Assembly (NCBI GenBank): GCA_902777275.1
Contig: CACYTI010000009.1
Span: 43,526 to 107,525, forward strand
Length of the DNA stretch: 64,000 bases
Direction: 5' to 3'
From: an uncultured Ruminococcus sp.
GTDB lineage: Bacteria > Bacillota > Clostridia > Oscillospirales > Acutalibacteraceae
Below are positions 8,115 to 17,934 of the stretch, one piece after another. Below the pieces are notes generated by a model. The model was not told where the DNA came from, did no database searches, and saw only the letters and a program-made list of their open reading frames with translations. The stretch's first letter is position 1. Each line of letters starts with the position of its first letter. The position numbers were made by a program, and so were the translations under genes.

Positions 8115-10175
8115 TCATTCTTCCGAATAATAGTCCTCGTCGTATGAAGAGCTGCTTTCGCTTGAGCTGCTCTCACTTGAACTGCTTTCGGAGCTGCTGC
8201 TCTCATCATATGAGCCGGAAGAGGATTTGCTGCCTCTTGAACGGACGATCTTTATTGTCGTACCCTTCTTGACGGGAGCCGAGCTGTCGGGAGACATGGA
8301 GATTATGAAGTCCTCGTCCCATTCGTCGCTGTACTCACGCTCGTCGTAGTTGACCTTGAAGCCCTGTCCTTCGAGCACTTCAACGGCGTAGTCGTAGAAA
8401 TAGCCGACTACGTTTTCGGGCACGACTTCTTCGTCCGACTGTGTTTCGGTTTCTTTTGTAGCCTCTGTCGCTTCGGTCGCAGCGGTAGCTGCCGTGGAAT
8501 CGGGCTGTGTGGGCGCGACGGTCGTTTCCTGAGTATCCGCCTGTACAGCATCTGTCGGGTTTTCTTCTCCTCCGAAGGGCAACCAGCCGTTCTGAGCCGC
8601 TAACACTCCGAGACCCGCAAGGGCAACCAAAACAGCTAAAACGATCACAACGATTCCGACTATAAAGGTTTTATTACGCTTGGTGGGTTCGCGGTCATCT
8701 TTATACGGATCGGGCGACTGAGAATAATTATTATTGCCTGATGCCTTTTTCGCGGGAATTGTCGCGGCATACGAAATATCGGTTTGCTGCGATTCCGGAT
8801 CTATGTATTCCATTGAAGGCTCGTCGTCCTCAAAGAAATCGCCGTAATCCTTCTTTTCATTATCATTTTTGCGGGCACCGAGGTTTCTTCCCTGCACCAC
8901 GTAATCGTCAAATATGCCGTTGTCAATATAGCTCACATCGGCATTGTTGTCATCGGGCTTAGCAGCGTCCGCTGTGCCGCCCTCTGCGGCTTCGGCTTTG
9001 GCTTCACCGGTTTCCGTTCCGTCAGTCTTTGAATCGGCGGCGCTTTCGGCTGCTTCGGGCTTATCCGCCTCCGCGTTTTCGGATTTTACGGAATTATCGG
9101 ATTTATCGGTTTTTTCGGTTTTTTCGGTTTTTTCAGTAACCTCCCCGTCCGCCTTATTCAAAGCGGAGCTGATAGCCGCTGCCGACGCCGCGATCGCCGC
9201 GCCCTTAGCCATAACGGGAGCGGGCTGCTCGGGCTCCGTATCCTGCTTGGGTGCGGGAGCCGGCTCATTACCGTCAAACGTGAATTCCTCAAACATATTG
9301 CTTTCAAACTCGGTGTTTTCGGGCGCGATCACCTGATCTGCGGATTCCTCGCGGATCGGAAGCTCCGCCTTGATCGCCGCAAGAGCATTCTTGATGTTGC
9401 CCGCGTTCTTCCACCTGTTTTTGTTTTTGGGCTGACAGGCTATTACAATTACGCTTTTGAGCTTTTCGCTGCCGCCCGAGGGAGCGGGAACGGTCGTTGA
9501 TGAAAAGCGTTTGCTCACCGAAGAGACGCGGTCCGTGGTTTCAAACGGGAGCTTTCCGCCGTTGACCATGGTGTACATGATAAGACCGAGCGAGTAGATG
9601 TCGGTGGTATAATCGGGCTGCTTGCCCGCCTCCATTTCGGGAGCGAGGAAGGACGGATCCTCGGCGGTTCCCTCAAAAGCGGTGAAACCTCCGAGAACGA
9701 ATTTGCCCTTGTTGTTAACAAAGATGTTTTCGGGCTTTAAATTCCCGTGCAGAATATTGTTCTGCTCAAGCTTTTCCAGTATCTCGCTGATTTGCAGACC
9801 GAAATCAACGATTTCGGCGTCGGTGAGCTGTTTGTTTTTCAAGAAGCTCTCGGTGATAGGCTCCGCGTCCGTTGTAAGCAGATAAAGCGAAATGCTGCTT
9901 TTTGCGGGGTTGTTTTCAACCACGGCGTCTATGTAGTTGCTGACGCCGCGAAGCTTAAGCACATTCTTGACAAATGCCGCTTCTTCGTTGATCAAATCTA
10001 CGTTGTCGCTGCTGTAGTTTTCGCCTTCGTAGTTGACGTAAGTGAGAATTGCAGGAACTTTTGAGCCGTCAAACTCGGTTTTTAAAACCTTGAAGGTAGG
10101 ATAGCCGCTTGTTTCCGAAACAGGTGAAATAACCTTCCATGATTTAAGCTGTTCGGGTAGCTTTATCTTTGCCAT
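8115..10175 (-). CDS. Transmembrane PASTA protein with predicted pseudokinase domain
   Basis: 686 residues laid out like PrkC/PknB kinases: an N-terminal kinase fold (about 10-270), a long Ala/Glu/Lys/Thr-rich linker, one membrane helix (503-527), one extracellular PASTA domain (about 585-646) and a Ser-rich tail (SSES repeats, 650-677). The fold is recognisable from LKPEN (146-150), APE (178-180) and DIYSLG (192-197). Three catalytic residues are missing: no Gly-rich loop or VAIK lysine (PAILTYV at 41-47), HRD is HGN (143-145), and DFG is GGF (162-164). It is therefore probably a pseudokinase that binds a partner or wall fragments rather than phosphorylating. AAAGGAG precedes the ATG. No PP2C phosphatase gene is adjacent. 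Fold confident, loss of activity inferred. Confidence 0.88.
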   Translation of the reverse strand: MAKIKLPEQLKSWKVISPVSETSGYPTFKVLKTEFDGSKVPAILTYVNYEGENYSSDNVDLINEEAAFVKNVLKLRGVSNYIDAVVENNPAKSSISLYLLTTDAEPITESFLKNKQLTDAEIVDFGLQISEILEKLEQNNILHGNLKPENIFVNNKGKFVLGGFTAFEGTAEDPSFLAPEMEAGKQPDYTTDIYSLGLIMYTMVNGGKLPFETTDRVSSVSKRFSSTTVPAPSGGSEKLKSVIVIACQPKNKNRWKNAGNIKNALAAIKAELPIREESADQVIAPENTEFESNMFEEFTFDGNEPAPAPKQDTEPEQPAPVMAKGAAIAASAAAISSALNKADGEVTEKTEKTEKTDKSDNSVKSENAEADKPEAAESAADSKTDGTETGEAKAEAAEGGTADAAKPDDNNADVSYIDNGIFDDYVVQGRNLGARKNDNEKKDYGDFFEDDEPSMEYIDPESQQTDISYAATIPAKKASGNNNYSQSPDPYKDDREPTKRNKTFIVGIVVIVLAVLVALAGLGVLAAQNGWLPFGGEENPTDAVQADTQETTVAPTQPDSTAATAATEATEATKETETQSDEEVVPENVVGYFYDYAVEVLEGQGFKVNYDEREYSDEWDEDFIISMSPDSSAPVKKGTTIKIVRSRGSKSSSGSYDESSSSESSSSESSSSESSSSYDEDYYSEE

Positions 10176-10236
10176 ATTTTGATTCTCCTTTGTATCAATA
10201 ATCCATAATTAGCCTATTTTAATTATAATTATCAAT

Positions 10237-10265
10237 ATTATAGCACATAGTTTCGGATATTTCCA
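10237..10265 (-). promoter_or_regulatory. Extended -10 promoter for the pseudokinase gene
   Basis: On the minus strand TATAAT (10242-10237) is preceded by TGC, an extended -10. A weak -35 TGGAAA (10265-10260) stands 17 bases upstream. It is about 65 bases before the start codon. Confidence 0.6.
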
Positions 10266-10314
10266 CTGTTTTTTTGAAAAAATCACGACTGAGCATAATT
10301 AATATTACAAAGCG

Positions 10315-13300
10315 TCAGTTTTGAATATCAATCGCTGTGACCTCGTTCAGCGCCACCGAGCAAATCAGGCATTCCGAAATCTCTAATTCGAGCGTTTGGC
10401 GCATCGCCTCGCAGTAGAGCCTGAGCTGCTTTCCGTACAGCTCCGCCAATTTTTGAACGTCGCGCACCCTGTCTGTTTTGTAGTCCGCTATCACGAGCTT
10501 TCCGTTTTCCTCAAACGCGAGGTCAACCGCGCCCTGCATTACTATTTCGTCTCCCGAGTCATCGTAATCCTCCGAAACGAGCGAGGGATGCACCTTTACC
10601 GTGAACCTTTCTTCGCGGTAAACTTTTTCAGACGCGATAATGCGGTCAAACAGCGGGTTGCGCAGGAGCTTTGTCAAACCTTCTCTGTCAATCAGCTCCG
10701 CCTGCTCTCCGAGGAGCGAGCCATCCGAAACGAGCCTCTTTATCTCAGCGTCAATATCCTCTCTCGCGCGCTCAAAATCGCAGAACTGCAAAAACTGATG
10801 GTGAGCGGTGCCGCGCTCGGCGGCGGATTTGTGCTCCCTGCTGAGAAAGACAGGCTTGGCTATTATCTTATCAAAAATGCTGCTGTCGGCGTGTGAAACG
10901 TGAGAAGCGCTGACCTTCTGCGGCAGCCTTGTGGCGGCGGCGTGCGGATAGGTAAAGGATAGGTTCCAGCTCAGGATATCGGCGTAATTCTCCTCGGTCA
11001 CGGGCTTTATCTTCAATTCCTCGGTGTTTTCAGCCGTGTTCTTTTGCTCGGTAAGCTGTTCGGGCGAATTTATCAGTTTAAAATCCCAATACGGATAGCT
11101 CTCACGGAGCGTGATTTGTTCGGCTCCTCCAAGCATATATCCGCGCGAGGACGGGTTCGCAAGCGCGCACATCGTTATCCAGTCAAGAATGCGTTTGCTG
11201 CCCGTGACCGTGTATGGGTCGATTATCGAGCCGAACATAAGCTGCGCCGCCATATCGGAGATATATTTCTCGGCTTTGGAAACCGTGCCGACAATTATAA
11301 GCTTCTCTCTGGCTCGGGTCAGAGCGACATATAGGATCCTCAGCTCCTCGGCAAGCTCGTTTCGCTCGATTTCGATTTCTACCGCAAGCCTCGGAAGCGT
11401 GTTGTAGCGGCACACTCCCGCCTTGCGCTTTATCCCGAGTCCCGCGTAATTATCTATCAGTACATCGGAGCTGAGATCCATTTTGTTGAATTTTTTGGCG
11501 CAGCCCGCCAAAAAGCAAACGGGGTATTCAAGGCCCTTTGATTTATGCACGCTCAGCACGCGCACTCCGTTCATCGCTTCGGCTCCGCCGCCCGAGGCAG
11601 ACGGCAGCTCAGTGCCGTTTTCGATAACGCGGTCTATATAATAAACGAAGTCCGAAAGCGTTTTAACGCCGCCCGACTCATAGCTCCGTGCGAAATGTCT
11701 GAGGAGGTTCAGGTTTTTCATCGGGGCGTCTCCTCCGCTGACGGCGCAGGTTATCGCGCCGAGCGAGGTCTGTTCGAGCACTCTGCCTATCAGCTCGTCA
11801 ACAGTTGAAACGTAAGCCAAGGAACGCAGCGCCGCAAGCTGCGATACGAACGCCGCCGCCTTCGCGCTTTTTGAGCCGTAAGCTTTGACAGCCGAGAAAA
11901 GCGAGGTGTAGCGGCTGCCCGCGCGTAGCTGAGCTAACTCGTCGGGAGTGAAGCCGTAAACGGGGCTGCAAAGCACCGAAAGCAAAGGTATATCTGACGC
12001 GGGGTTGTCTATAACGCGGAGAACGTTCAGCATTATTTTGACCTCTGTCGAATCAAATGCGCTTTCCTTTTCCTCGCTGTACGCGGGAATACCGCAGTTG
12101 ATCAGAGTTTTGACGATTACTGGCGCCCTGTTTTTAGCGCTGCGCAGCATTACCGCGAAGTCGCCGAAGGTCAGCCTGCGCTTTTCGTTCCCGTCGGTAA
12201 CCCTGAAACCGGAAGCCATAAGCTCACGTATCCGCCGCGCTATATAAGACGCTTCCAGCTCCGCATCGGACGAACCGCTTCCGAAAACGGTTTTATCAAT
12301 GACGGCAAGCTCGGTCTCGCAGCCCTCTGCGGCTGTATACGGAAAGCCCGGGTTGAGGTATTCGTCGCGGGTGTAGTCCATTCGCGCGGTGTCCTTGCAT
12401 ATAAGACGCGAAAAGATAAAATTTACCGTGTCGCAGACCTCCGAACGGCTTCTAAAATTCTTGTCAAGAATTATAGTTGCGGGATAGGTCGGAGCATTCT
12501 CGTCGTAACGGCTGTAGCTTTCCTTTCTGCCCACAAAAATCTGCGGCTTTGCCTGCCTGAAGCCGTAAATGCACTGCTTTACGTCGCCCACGACAAACAG
12601 GTTTGTTTCGTCGCGCGAAACACAGTTGAAAATCAAATTCTGCACATCGTTAACGTCCTGGAACTCGTCCACGATGACCGCGTCAAATCTGCTCGAAATC
12701 TCATAGCCGCGTTCGGTTTTAATATAGCCCTTTTCCCTGTCGTACTCCGCCAAAAGCTTGACCGTCAGCAGCTCGATATCCGAAAAGGTAAGCACGTTCT
12801 TTTTGCGTTTAAGCCCGTCGAACCGCTCTATGTATCTTCTTGTGAGCGCGAACAGCACGTCAACCAACCTTTGAAGCTCCGCGAATTCCTCGCGAGCCTC
12901 CTGTGCCGTGCGGCAGAAATACTTTTTGAGCCGGGCGACGGTGTCCTTAACATTCTTACGGTTTGCCGCCGCCGCAAGCTTTGCCGGGTGATCGGTGTAG
13001 CCCTTCGGGGCGCGGAGCATCTTAGCGGAATAGCTGTTTACCGCCTTAACTATCGCGTCCCAGTCGCCGCCGAGCAGCTTCTCCTGTAGGTTGCGGAAAT
13101 ATATCAGATCGTCCTCGATAACGGGCGCAAGCTTGTCCCTCAGCTTTTGGTCGGACTCCATCAGCTCCTTGAAGGAGCTTTCGCAGAGGTTGACGCAGTG
13201 CGCCGCCGCAGGCAGCGCGTAGTCGATCATTATTTTGCCCCAGATCGAGCTTCTTACATCGGTTTCGCCGTAGCTCAAAAGCATATCGTCGAGCCATTGG

Positions 13301-13866
13301 TCGGGGAAGGGCTGGGTCTCAAGAAAGCTGTGGATCTTAAACACGGTCTCGCGCAGCTTTACGTCGCCGCCCTTGCCCGAAAAAGCGTCGAGCAGAGCGG
13401 AAAAGCCCGCATTTCCGCCGTTGTAAAAATCCTCCATTGCGCCGTCCATCGCGGCGGTTTTCATAAGCTCTATCTCGCTGCTGTCGGCTATCCGGTAATC
13501 CGCCGACACTCCGAGCGCGTGAAAATACTCCCTGACCAAATCTCCGCAAAAGCTGTCGATCGTGCTTATTGAGGCGGTTCGGAGCAGCTTGCTCTGGCGA
13601 ATGAGCTGTGAATTGAACGGATCGTTTTCGAGCAGCTTTGAGAGCGACTCTGATATGCGCTGCTTCATCTCGGCAGCCGCATCGCGCGTAAAGGTCACTA
13701 CGAGCAGCCTGTCGGCGTCCACGGGGTTATCGTCCGAGGTTATCATGCGGATAACTCTCTCCACCAAAACGGCGGTTTTGCCCGAGCCAGCCGCCGCCGA
13801 AACGAGCACCGAGCCGCCCTGAGCTTCAATCGCGTTTTTTTGCTGAGGCGTCCATTCGCGCGGCAT
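10315..13866 (-). CDS. addA: ATP-dependent helicase/nuclease subunit A (AddA)
   Basis: Helicase-nuclease subunit of AddAB, which resects double-strand breaks to start RecA-dependent recombination. About 1183 residues, a normal family length. The UvrD-type N-terminus has the Q-motif-like WTPQQKNAI and Walker A AAAGSGKTAVL near residues 24-34; helicase II is VIVDEFQDVN. Near the C-terminus the RecB-type nuclease motif shows as GAVDLAFEENGKLVIADYKT (about 1113-1132). The ATG at 13866 has GGAGG 9 bases upstream and shares its A with the addB stop (TGATG); an in-frame GTG at 13869 is an alternative. It follows addB and spoIIR on one transcript. Confidence 0.95.
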   Translation of the reverse strand: MPREWTPQQKNAIEAQGGSVLVSAAAGSGKTAVLVERVIRMITSDDNPVDADRLLVVTFTRDAAAEMKQRISESLSKLLENDPFNSQLIRQSKLLRTASISTIDSFCGDLVREYFHALGVSADYRIADSSEIELMKTAAMDGAMEDFYNGGNAGFSALLDAFSGKGGDVKLRETVFKIHSFLETQPFPDQWLDDMLLSYGETDVRSSIWGKIMIDYALPAAAHCVNLCESSFKELMESDQKLRDKLAPVIEDDLIYFRNLQEKLLGGDWDAIVKAVNSYSAKMLRAPKGYTDHPAKLAAAANRKNVKDTVARLKKYFCRTAQEAREEFAELQRLVDVLFALTRRYIERFDGLKRKKNVLTFSDIELLTVKLLAEYDREKGYIKTERGYEISSRFDAVIVDEFQDVNDVQNLIFNCVSRDETNLFVVGDVKQCIYGFRQAKPQIFVGRKESYSRYDENAPTYPATIILDKNFRSRSEVCDTVNFIFSRLICKDTARMDYTRDEYLNPGFPYTAAEGCETELAVIDKTVFGSGSSDAELEASYIARRIRELMASGFRVTDGNEKRRLTFGDFAVMLRSAKNRAPVIVKTLINCGIPAYSEEKESAFDSTEVKIMLNVLRVIDNPASDIPLLSVLCSPVYGFTPDELAQLRAGSRYTSLFSAVKAYGSKSAKAAAFVSQLAALRSLAYVSTVDELIGRVLEQTSLGAITCAVSGGDAPMKNLNLLRHFARSYESGGVKTLSDFVYYIDRVIENGTELPSASGGGAEAMNGVRVLSVHKSKGLEYPVCFLAGCAKKFNKMDLSSDVLIDNYAGLGIKRKAGVCRYNTLPRLAVEIEIERNELAEELRILYVALTRAREKLIIVGTVSKAEKYISDMAAQLMFGSIIDPYTVTGSKRILDWITMCALANPSSRGYMLGGAEQITLRESYPYWDFKLINSPEQLTEQKNTAENTEELKIKPVTEENYADILSWNLSFTYPHAAATRLPQKVSASHVSHADSSIFDKIIAKPVFLSREHKSAAERGTAHHQFLQFCDFERAREDIDAEIKRLVSDGSLLGEQAELIDREGLTKLLRNPLFDRIIASEKVYREERFTVKVHPSLVSEDYDDSGDEIVMQGAVDLAFEENGKLVIADYKTDRVRDVQKLAELYGKQLRLYCEAMRQTLELEISECLICSVALNEVTAIDIQN

Positions 13867-16800
13867 CACTCACCGCCTCCTTCCTCTTTTTCGTTAAGAA
13901 TTTCAAATACCTCGTCGTTTTTCATTCCCCGCACGTTTACCGGCGTGCTTTGACGGTAGGCGCACACGCTGTCATAGGGACAGTATTTGCAGGCGTCTTC
14001 GCCGCCCTTTAGCGGAGCCGCGGCAATATCGCCGCCGAACAACTTTTCTCCCATTTGAGCAACGGTATCGTTGAGCTTGCGGAAGATTTTTCCGAACTGT
14101 TCAAGCGTCGCGAGGCTGTCGGACTTCACGCTGTCTCCGTTTTTGATTTTGACGGGTATATATTTCGCGCCCTCCGATTTATCCATACCCTTAATGACTC
14201 GCACGTCATCAAGCAGCAGACCGTTCATTTTGAACCCTTCGCTGATTTTGTTTTCGATCTGCTTTTCTTCAAGCCCGTCAGCGTTTATATTAGGCACAAC
14301 GGCGGGCATATACAGAATACCCGCCGGGATGATTTCTCCGTAGCGGCTCTCTCCCCCCTCCCTGATAGAGCAGAGATAGAGCAGCATTTGCAGGTTAAGA
14401 CCGTAGATTATATCGGACAGCTTAAAGGTTTTGGAGCCTGTTTTGTAATCGACTATTCTCAGGTAGCTGCCGCCGTCGGTGCGCATGACATCGACTCTGT
14501 CCACGCTGCCGCAGACCGCGACGTTTTCGCCCGAAGGCAGCTTGACCGTGTAGGCGGGTATATCGCCGCCTATCTTCAGCTCGCAGTCGGCAACCTCGAA
14601 ATCGCTTTGGCTCAGCTCGTCGATAAGGTGACGGAGAAGCAGCGCGAGGTTGGAGCACAAAACGTCAAGACGGTACAAAAACGACTTGTCCTTTGTCTCG
14701 CTTCCTCCGAGATAGCCTTCGAGATATGAGTTGACCTCGGCACGGATAAACTCCGAAAGCTGTTCGTCGTTCATAACCGAATATTCGTTTTTAGAATAAT
14801 TTTTGAAGAACACTTCAAGGATATAGTGAACCATGGTGCCGTATTCCATGGGATTTATCTCGGCTTTTCTGCGCTCTCGCACCCTCAGACCGTAGCTGCA
14901 AAAATACGAAAAGCGGCACTTGCTGAACTTCTCGACCTGAGAGGCTGAGACCGTGAGCCTTTCGCCGAACAGCAGACGCGCGTTTTCAGGCTTTTCGATT
15001 TTGAACGGGGCACGGTCAAGAGCGCGCTTCACCGCCTCGGCTCCCGAGGCATAGCGCGGATTTTGGCTGAAAAAGCCGCCGAGTCCTTTCAGCTCGGAAA
15101 GACCGTCCGAAAGCGAACGCGCGTATTCCTCAAATGCAGGAGTCAGCGCCAACATAGATTCCTTCCGCTCGTCGTAGTCGAGCCTCTCGGTGACGGGCAA
15201 CCTCGGAAAAATTTTCAGCGCTTCGGAAACGATAGACGAAGGCTTCTTCTTTTCGCCCTCCATGCTCACGCAGGGATAACTTATGTACAGCTTTTGCGAG
15301 GGTGCGGTAACGGCGCAGTAAGCCATGTAGGTTTCAAGCGCCGCGATGTATGAATAATCATCGCTCAGCGGGATATCGTTCAAAAGAAGCTGCTTGATCT
15401 CATAGTCCGAAAACAGCCCCGAGGAACGCGGCACGGCGGGAAAATCGCCGTCGCAGCAGCCGATAACAAAAGCCGCTTCAATAGAAGGGTTCCTCACGCG
15501 CTGGGCTGTGGTGACGGTGACGCAGTCTATCGTCCGGGGAATTTCAGAAAATTCTATATTAGAAATTTGGAGCGAAAGCAGCTCGTAATACCGTTCGGCA
15601 GACATCGTGCTGCTTCCCACCGCCGCCACTGTTTTGTCAAGGGCTTCCATAAGCAGCGCCCAAACGCGTATCTGCTCGACTCCCATGTCCTTTTCCCCGC
15701 CCGATTCAAGCGCGTCGTACATCTGCGAAAGCGCGTCGGGAGCGTGCAGTGTTTCAAGCAGCTCATAAAGCAAGGCGGAAATTTCCGCAGCGGTCTTGTC
15801 GGCGCAGGCGCGCTTGAACTCGATCAATGGCTCTGCAACGCTTTTGCGCACTCCCTCGGCGACCGCCAAATTCTGTCTGTCAGCGTCGGTGAATTCGTCG
15901 GCAAAGCCGCGCGGATTCTGCGTGAACGGCTCACAGAGCCGTCTTCCGCTGAGGTTCCAGACGTAAACATAATTTTCAAATGCGCTTATTTCCTCGGCGG
16001 TGTGAGTGGTAAGACCCGTTTTTAGCAGCGACAGAAAATCCTCGCGCTCAAAGCCATCGGTGATCAAACGGAAAACTGAGTCAATCAAACGGACGGCAGG
16101 CATAACAGTGACGTCGCGGCGGTTGTCGGTGAAGAACGGTATTTCGTATTTCTCAAAGGTGACGTCCAAAATGCCGCGATAATTTTTGTAGTCGCGGCAT
16201 ACTACGGAAATATCTCTGTAGCGCAGCCCTTCCTCCATTACGAGCCGCTTTATGCGCCGTGCGATAAAGGCGCATTCGTCGCAGTGATCGTCGGCGCGGT
16301 AGACGGTGATATTCTTCGGCACTTCCTCGGAGCATTTGAAGTGACGGCGGTATAAACCGCTCTCCAAGAGCGCGAGGTCATCGCTCTCAAAGCAGACGGA
16401 CTCCTCAAGCTTTACGGGAGCCTTGATATCGACAGAATCGCGGCGGGCTATGTCGATAAGCGCGTTCATTGTGTCATGGGAAATCTCAAACACCTCGTCG
16501 TTCAGCCTGCCCGACGGGTCGAGGGTCAGCGCGACGCTTACCGAGCGGCAGCGCGTGAGCAGAACGCGAATTATTTCAAGCTGGGGCTTGGTGAAGCCAG
16601 AGAACGAATCTATAAAGAGCGCCATATTGCGAAAGATGTCATTATTCTCTAAAAGAATATTTTTCAGCCGTCCCAAATTGTCGAGCGGGTCAACATAGCT
16701 TTGAGAGAGCATGGCGTCGAACGCGTCCAGCACTAAAGCGGTTTCGTTAAGCTTGATTTTCAAAGTTTCGTCGCTGACTCTGTCTGCGGCGCCGCGAAGC

Positions 16801-17201
16801 ATATCGGTCGTTATTCCGCTGTTTTTACACCCGGTAAGCGTGCTCAGCAGCATTTCAGCGACTCCGCGCTGACGTTTTGGACGCAGAAGCGTGAGCTTTT
16901 CGCTCAGCTGCTCAAGAGCTGCGCTCATAAGCACAGCGCGGGTTCCGTTGTCGATAACGTTCATCGGCACACAGCGCGTCCTCTGAAAGACATCGCGGCA
17001 CATTCCGTCAAAGCCGAAAACCGTTACATTGCGGCTCAGACGCGCGCCCAAAAGCTCCAAAAACCGCTTTTCGGTTTCAAAAGATATCTGGTCGGGCACC
17101 AGCATAAGAACCTGTTCGCCGCCGCGCGCAAGCTCCTCGATTTTTTTATGTATCAGGGCGGTTTTGCCCGTGCCGCCCGTTCCCAAAATAAATTGCAGCA
17201 T
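13866..17201 (-). CDS. addB: ATP-dependent helicase/nuclease subunit B (AddB)
   Basis: Partner of AddA. The ATG at 17201 gives the family N-terminus MLQFILGTGGTGKT, with AAGGTG 7 bases upstream. A longer frame to 17237 overlaps spoIIR and has no good site, so I reject it. Walker A is GTGGTGKT. The C-terminal part holds the nuclease domain (VDRVDV, then VDYKTGS) and the four cysteines that build the AddB Fe-S cluster: one in FSKCRFSYFC before the nuclease, and CKYCPYDSVC near the end. About 1111 residues, near the usual length. The 11-bp gap after spoIIR and the overlap with addA indicate co-transcription. Confidence 0.94.
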   Translation of the reverse strand: MLQFILGTGGTGKTALIHKKIEELARGGEQVLMLVPDQISFETEKRFLELLGARLSRNVTVFGFDGMCRDVFQRTRCVPMNVIDNGTRAVLMSAALEQLSEKLTLLRPKRQRGVAEMLLSTLTGCKNSGITTDMLRGAADRVSDETLKIKLNETALVLDAFDAMLSQSYVDPLDNLGRLKNILLENNDIFRNMALFIDSFSGFTKPQLEIIRVLLTRCRSVSVALTLDPSGRLNDEVFEISHDTMNALIDIARRDSVDIKAPVKLEESVCFESDDLALLESGLYRRHFKCSEEVPKNITVYRADDHCDECAFIARRIKRLVMEEGLRYRDISVVCRDYKNYRGILDVTFEKYEIPFFTDNRRDVTVMPAVRLIDSVFRLITDGFEREDFLSLLKTGLTTHTAEEISAFENYVYVWNLSGRRLCEPFTQNPRGFADEFTDADRQNLAVAEGVRKSVAEPLIEFKRACADKTAAEISALLYELLETLHAPDALSQMYDALESGGEKDMGVEQIRVWALLMEALDKTVAAVGSSTMSAERYYELLSLQISNIEFSEIPRTIDCVTVTTAQRVRNPSIEAAFVIGCCDGDFPAVPRSSGLFSDYEIKQLLLNDIPLSDDYSYIAALETYMAYCAVTAPSQKLYISYPCVSMEGEKKKPSSIVSEALKIFPRLPVTERLDYDERKESMLALTPAFEEYARSLSDGLSELKGLGGFFSQNPRYASGAEAVKRALDRAPFKIEKPENARLLFGERLTVSASQVEKFSKCRFSYFCSYGLRVRERRKAEINPMEYGTMVHYILEVFFKNYSKNEYSVMNDEQLSEFIRAEVNSYLEGYLGGSETKDKSFLYRLDVLCSNLALLLRHLIDELSQSDFEVADCELKIGGDIPAYTVKLPSGENVAVCGSVDRVDVMRTDGGSYLRIVDYKTGSKTFKLSDIIYGLNLQMLLYLCSIREGGESRYGEIIPAGILYMPAVVPNINADGLEEKQIENKISEGFKMNGLLLDDVRVIKGMDKSEGAKYIPVKIKNGDSVKSDSLATLEQFGKIFRKLNDTVAQMGEKLFGGDIAAAPLKGGEDACKYCPYDSVCAYRQSTPVNVRGMKNDEVFEILNEKEEGGGE

Positions 17202-17211
17202 ATTTTTCACC

Positions 17212-17799
17212 TTAAAAAATTTGGCTGATATTTTCAAATAACTCTATGATAAAAAACTTGTATTCCCGTTTTTCGTTTCTGACAACCTCATATCCGTTCT
17301 CGCCCAGAGCTTCCTTAGCCTTGCCGTCATCCGGACTGCCGACGCACAGCGACGGGAACATTACACACCACCAGTTGTGCCCATTTCCCTCGCCGATAGT
17401 TATCCTCAGCGCGTCGTATGTGCCCGACGGAAGCGTGTAATCATCGTAGCGGCGCGTGTCAAACGGCATTCGGGTAAGCTCGGCGCGGACGGGATAGGCG
17501 TATCCGCTTTCGGCTATTTCTTCGGAAGCGGCGTCGGCAAGCTCCTGCAAATGAGCGGCGGCAAGCCTTTCGGCTGTCTCCTTATCTTCCGCGTTCTCAA
17601 ACAAATTTGACGTCAGCTCAAGGATCCTGTCTCGCACCCTGAGCTTCAAAGCCTGATCCTCCCCGCTGTCGGAGTTAGCTAAAATGTGCAGGCGGAAAAC
17701 GTTGTCGGATATATCGGCGCACTCAGCCTGAAAAGGGACCATAGAATAAACAACAGTCAGAATAAAACCCGCGCAAAGCGCTTTGATAAATAACCTCAT
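17212..17799 (-). CDS. spoIIR: Stage II sporulation protein R (SpoIIR)
   Basis: Secreted signalling protein made in the forespore that triggers SpoIIGA-dependent processing of pro-sigma-E in the mother cell. About 195 residues with an N-terminal membrane or signal segment and the family core FRLHILANSDSGEDQ, LK-VRD-IL, and the C-terminal NWWCVMFPSLC. The ATG at 17799 is preferred; a TTG three codons upstream (17808) is the only extension. An AAAGGACAGG sequence precedes it within a hairpin. It leads spoIIR-addB-addA. It is one of the clearest signs that this organism descends from endospore formers. Confidence 0.93.
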   Translation of the reverse strand: MRLFIKALCAGFILTVVYSMVPFQAECADISDNVFRLHILANSDSGEDQALKLRVRDRILELTSNLFENAEDKETAERLAAAHLQELADAASEEIAESGYAYPVRAELTRMPFDTRRYDDYTLPSGTYDALRITIGEGNGHNWWCVMFPSLCVGSPDDGKAKEALGENGYEVVRNEKREYKFFIIELFENISQIF

Positions 17800-17808
17800 A
17801 AAAAACAA

Positions 17809-17840
17809 CCTGTCCTTTCTTTATGAAAATTATGGACAGG
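17809..17840 (-). promoter_or_regulatory. Hairpin covering the spoIIR ribosome-binding site
   Basis: 7-bp inverted repeat CCTGTCC (17809-17815) and GGACAGG (17834-17840). On the mRNA the 3' arm is the purine-rich AAAGGACAGG directly before the spoIIR start, so pairing would hide the ribosome-binding site. The stem is seen; the regulatory effect is inferred. Confidence 0.4.
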
Positions 17841-17934
17841 AATTTTTTAAAGTATTCTTCTTTTTGATAATTTGCGAAAATTTAACGCTGAATGCAGGAA
17901 ATGCAGGCTGTGTAGGCGCAAATCAGAGAAACCA

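Noticed and set aside
13866-17241. Many long open frames on the plus strand opposite addA and addB (also opposite ftsX/ftsE, uvrA, gdpP)
   Set aside because: They mirror the codon structure of well-identified genes on the other strand, lack start signals and show no family motifs.
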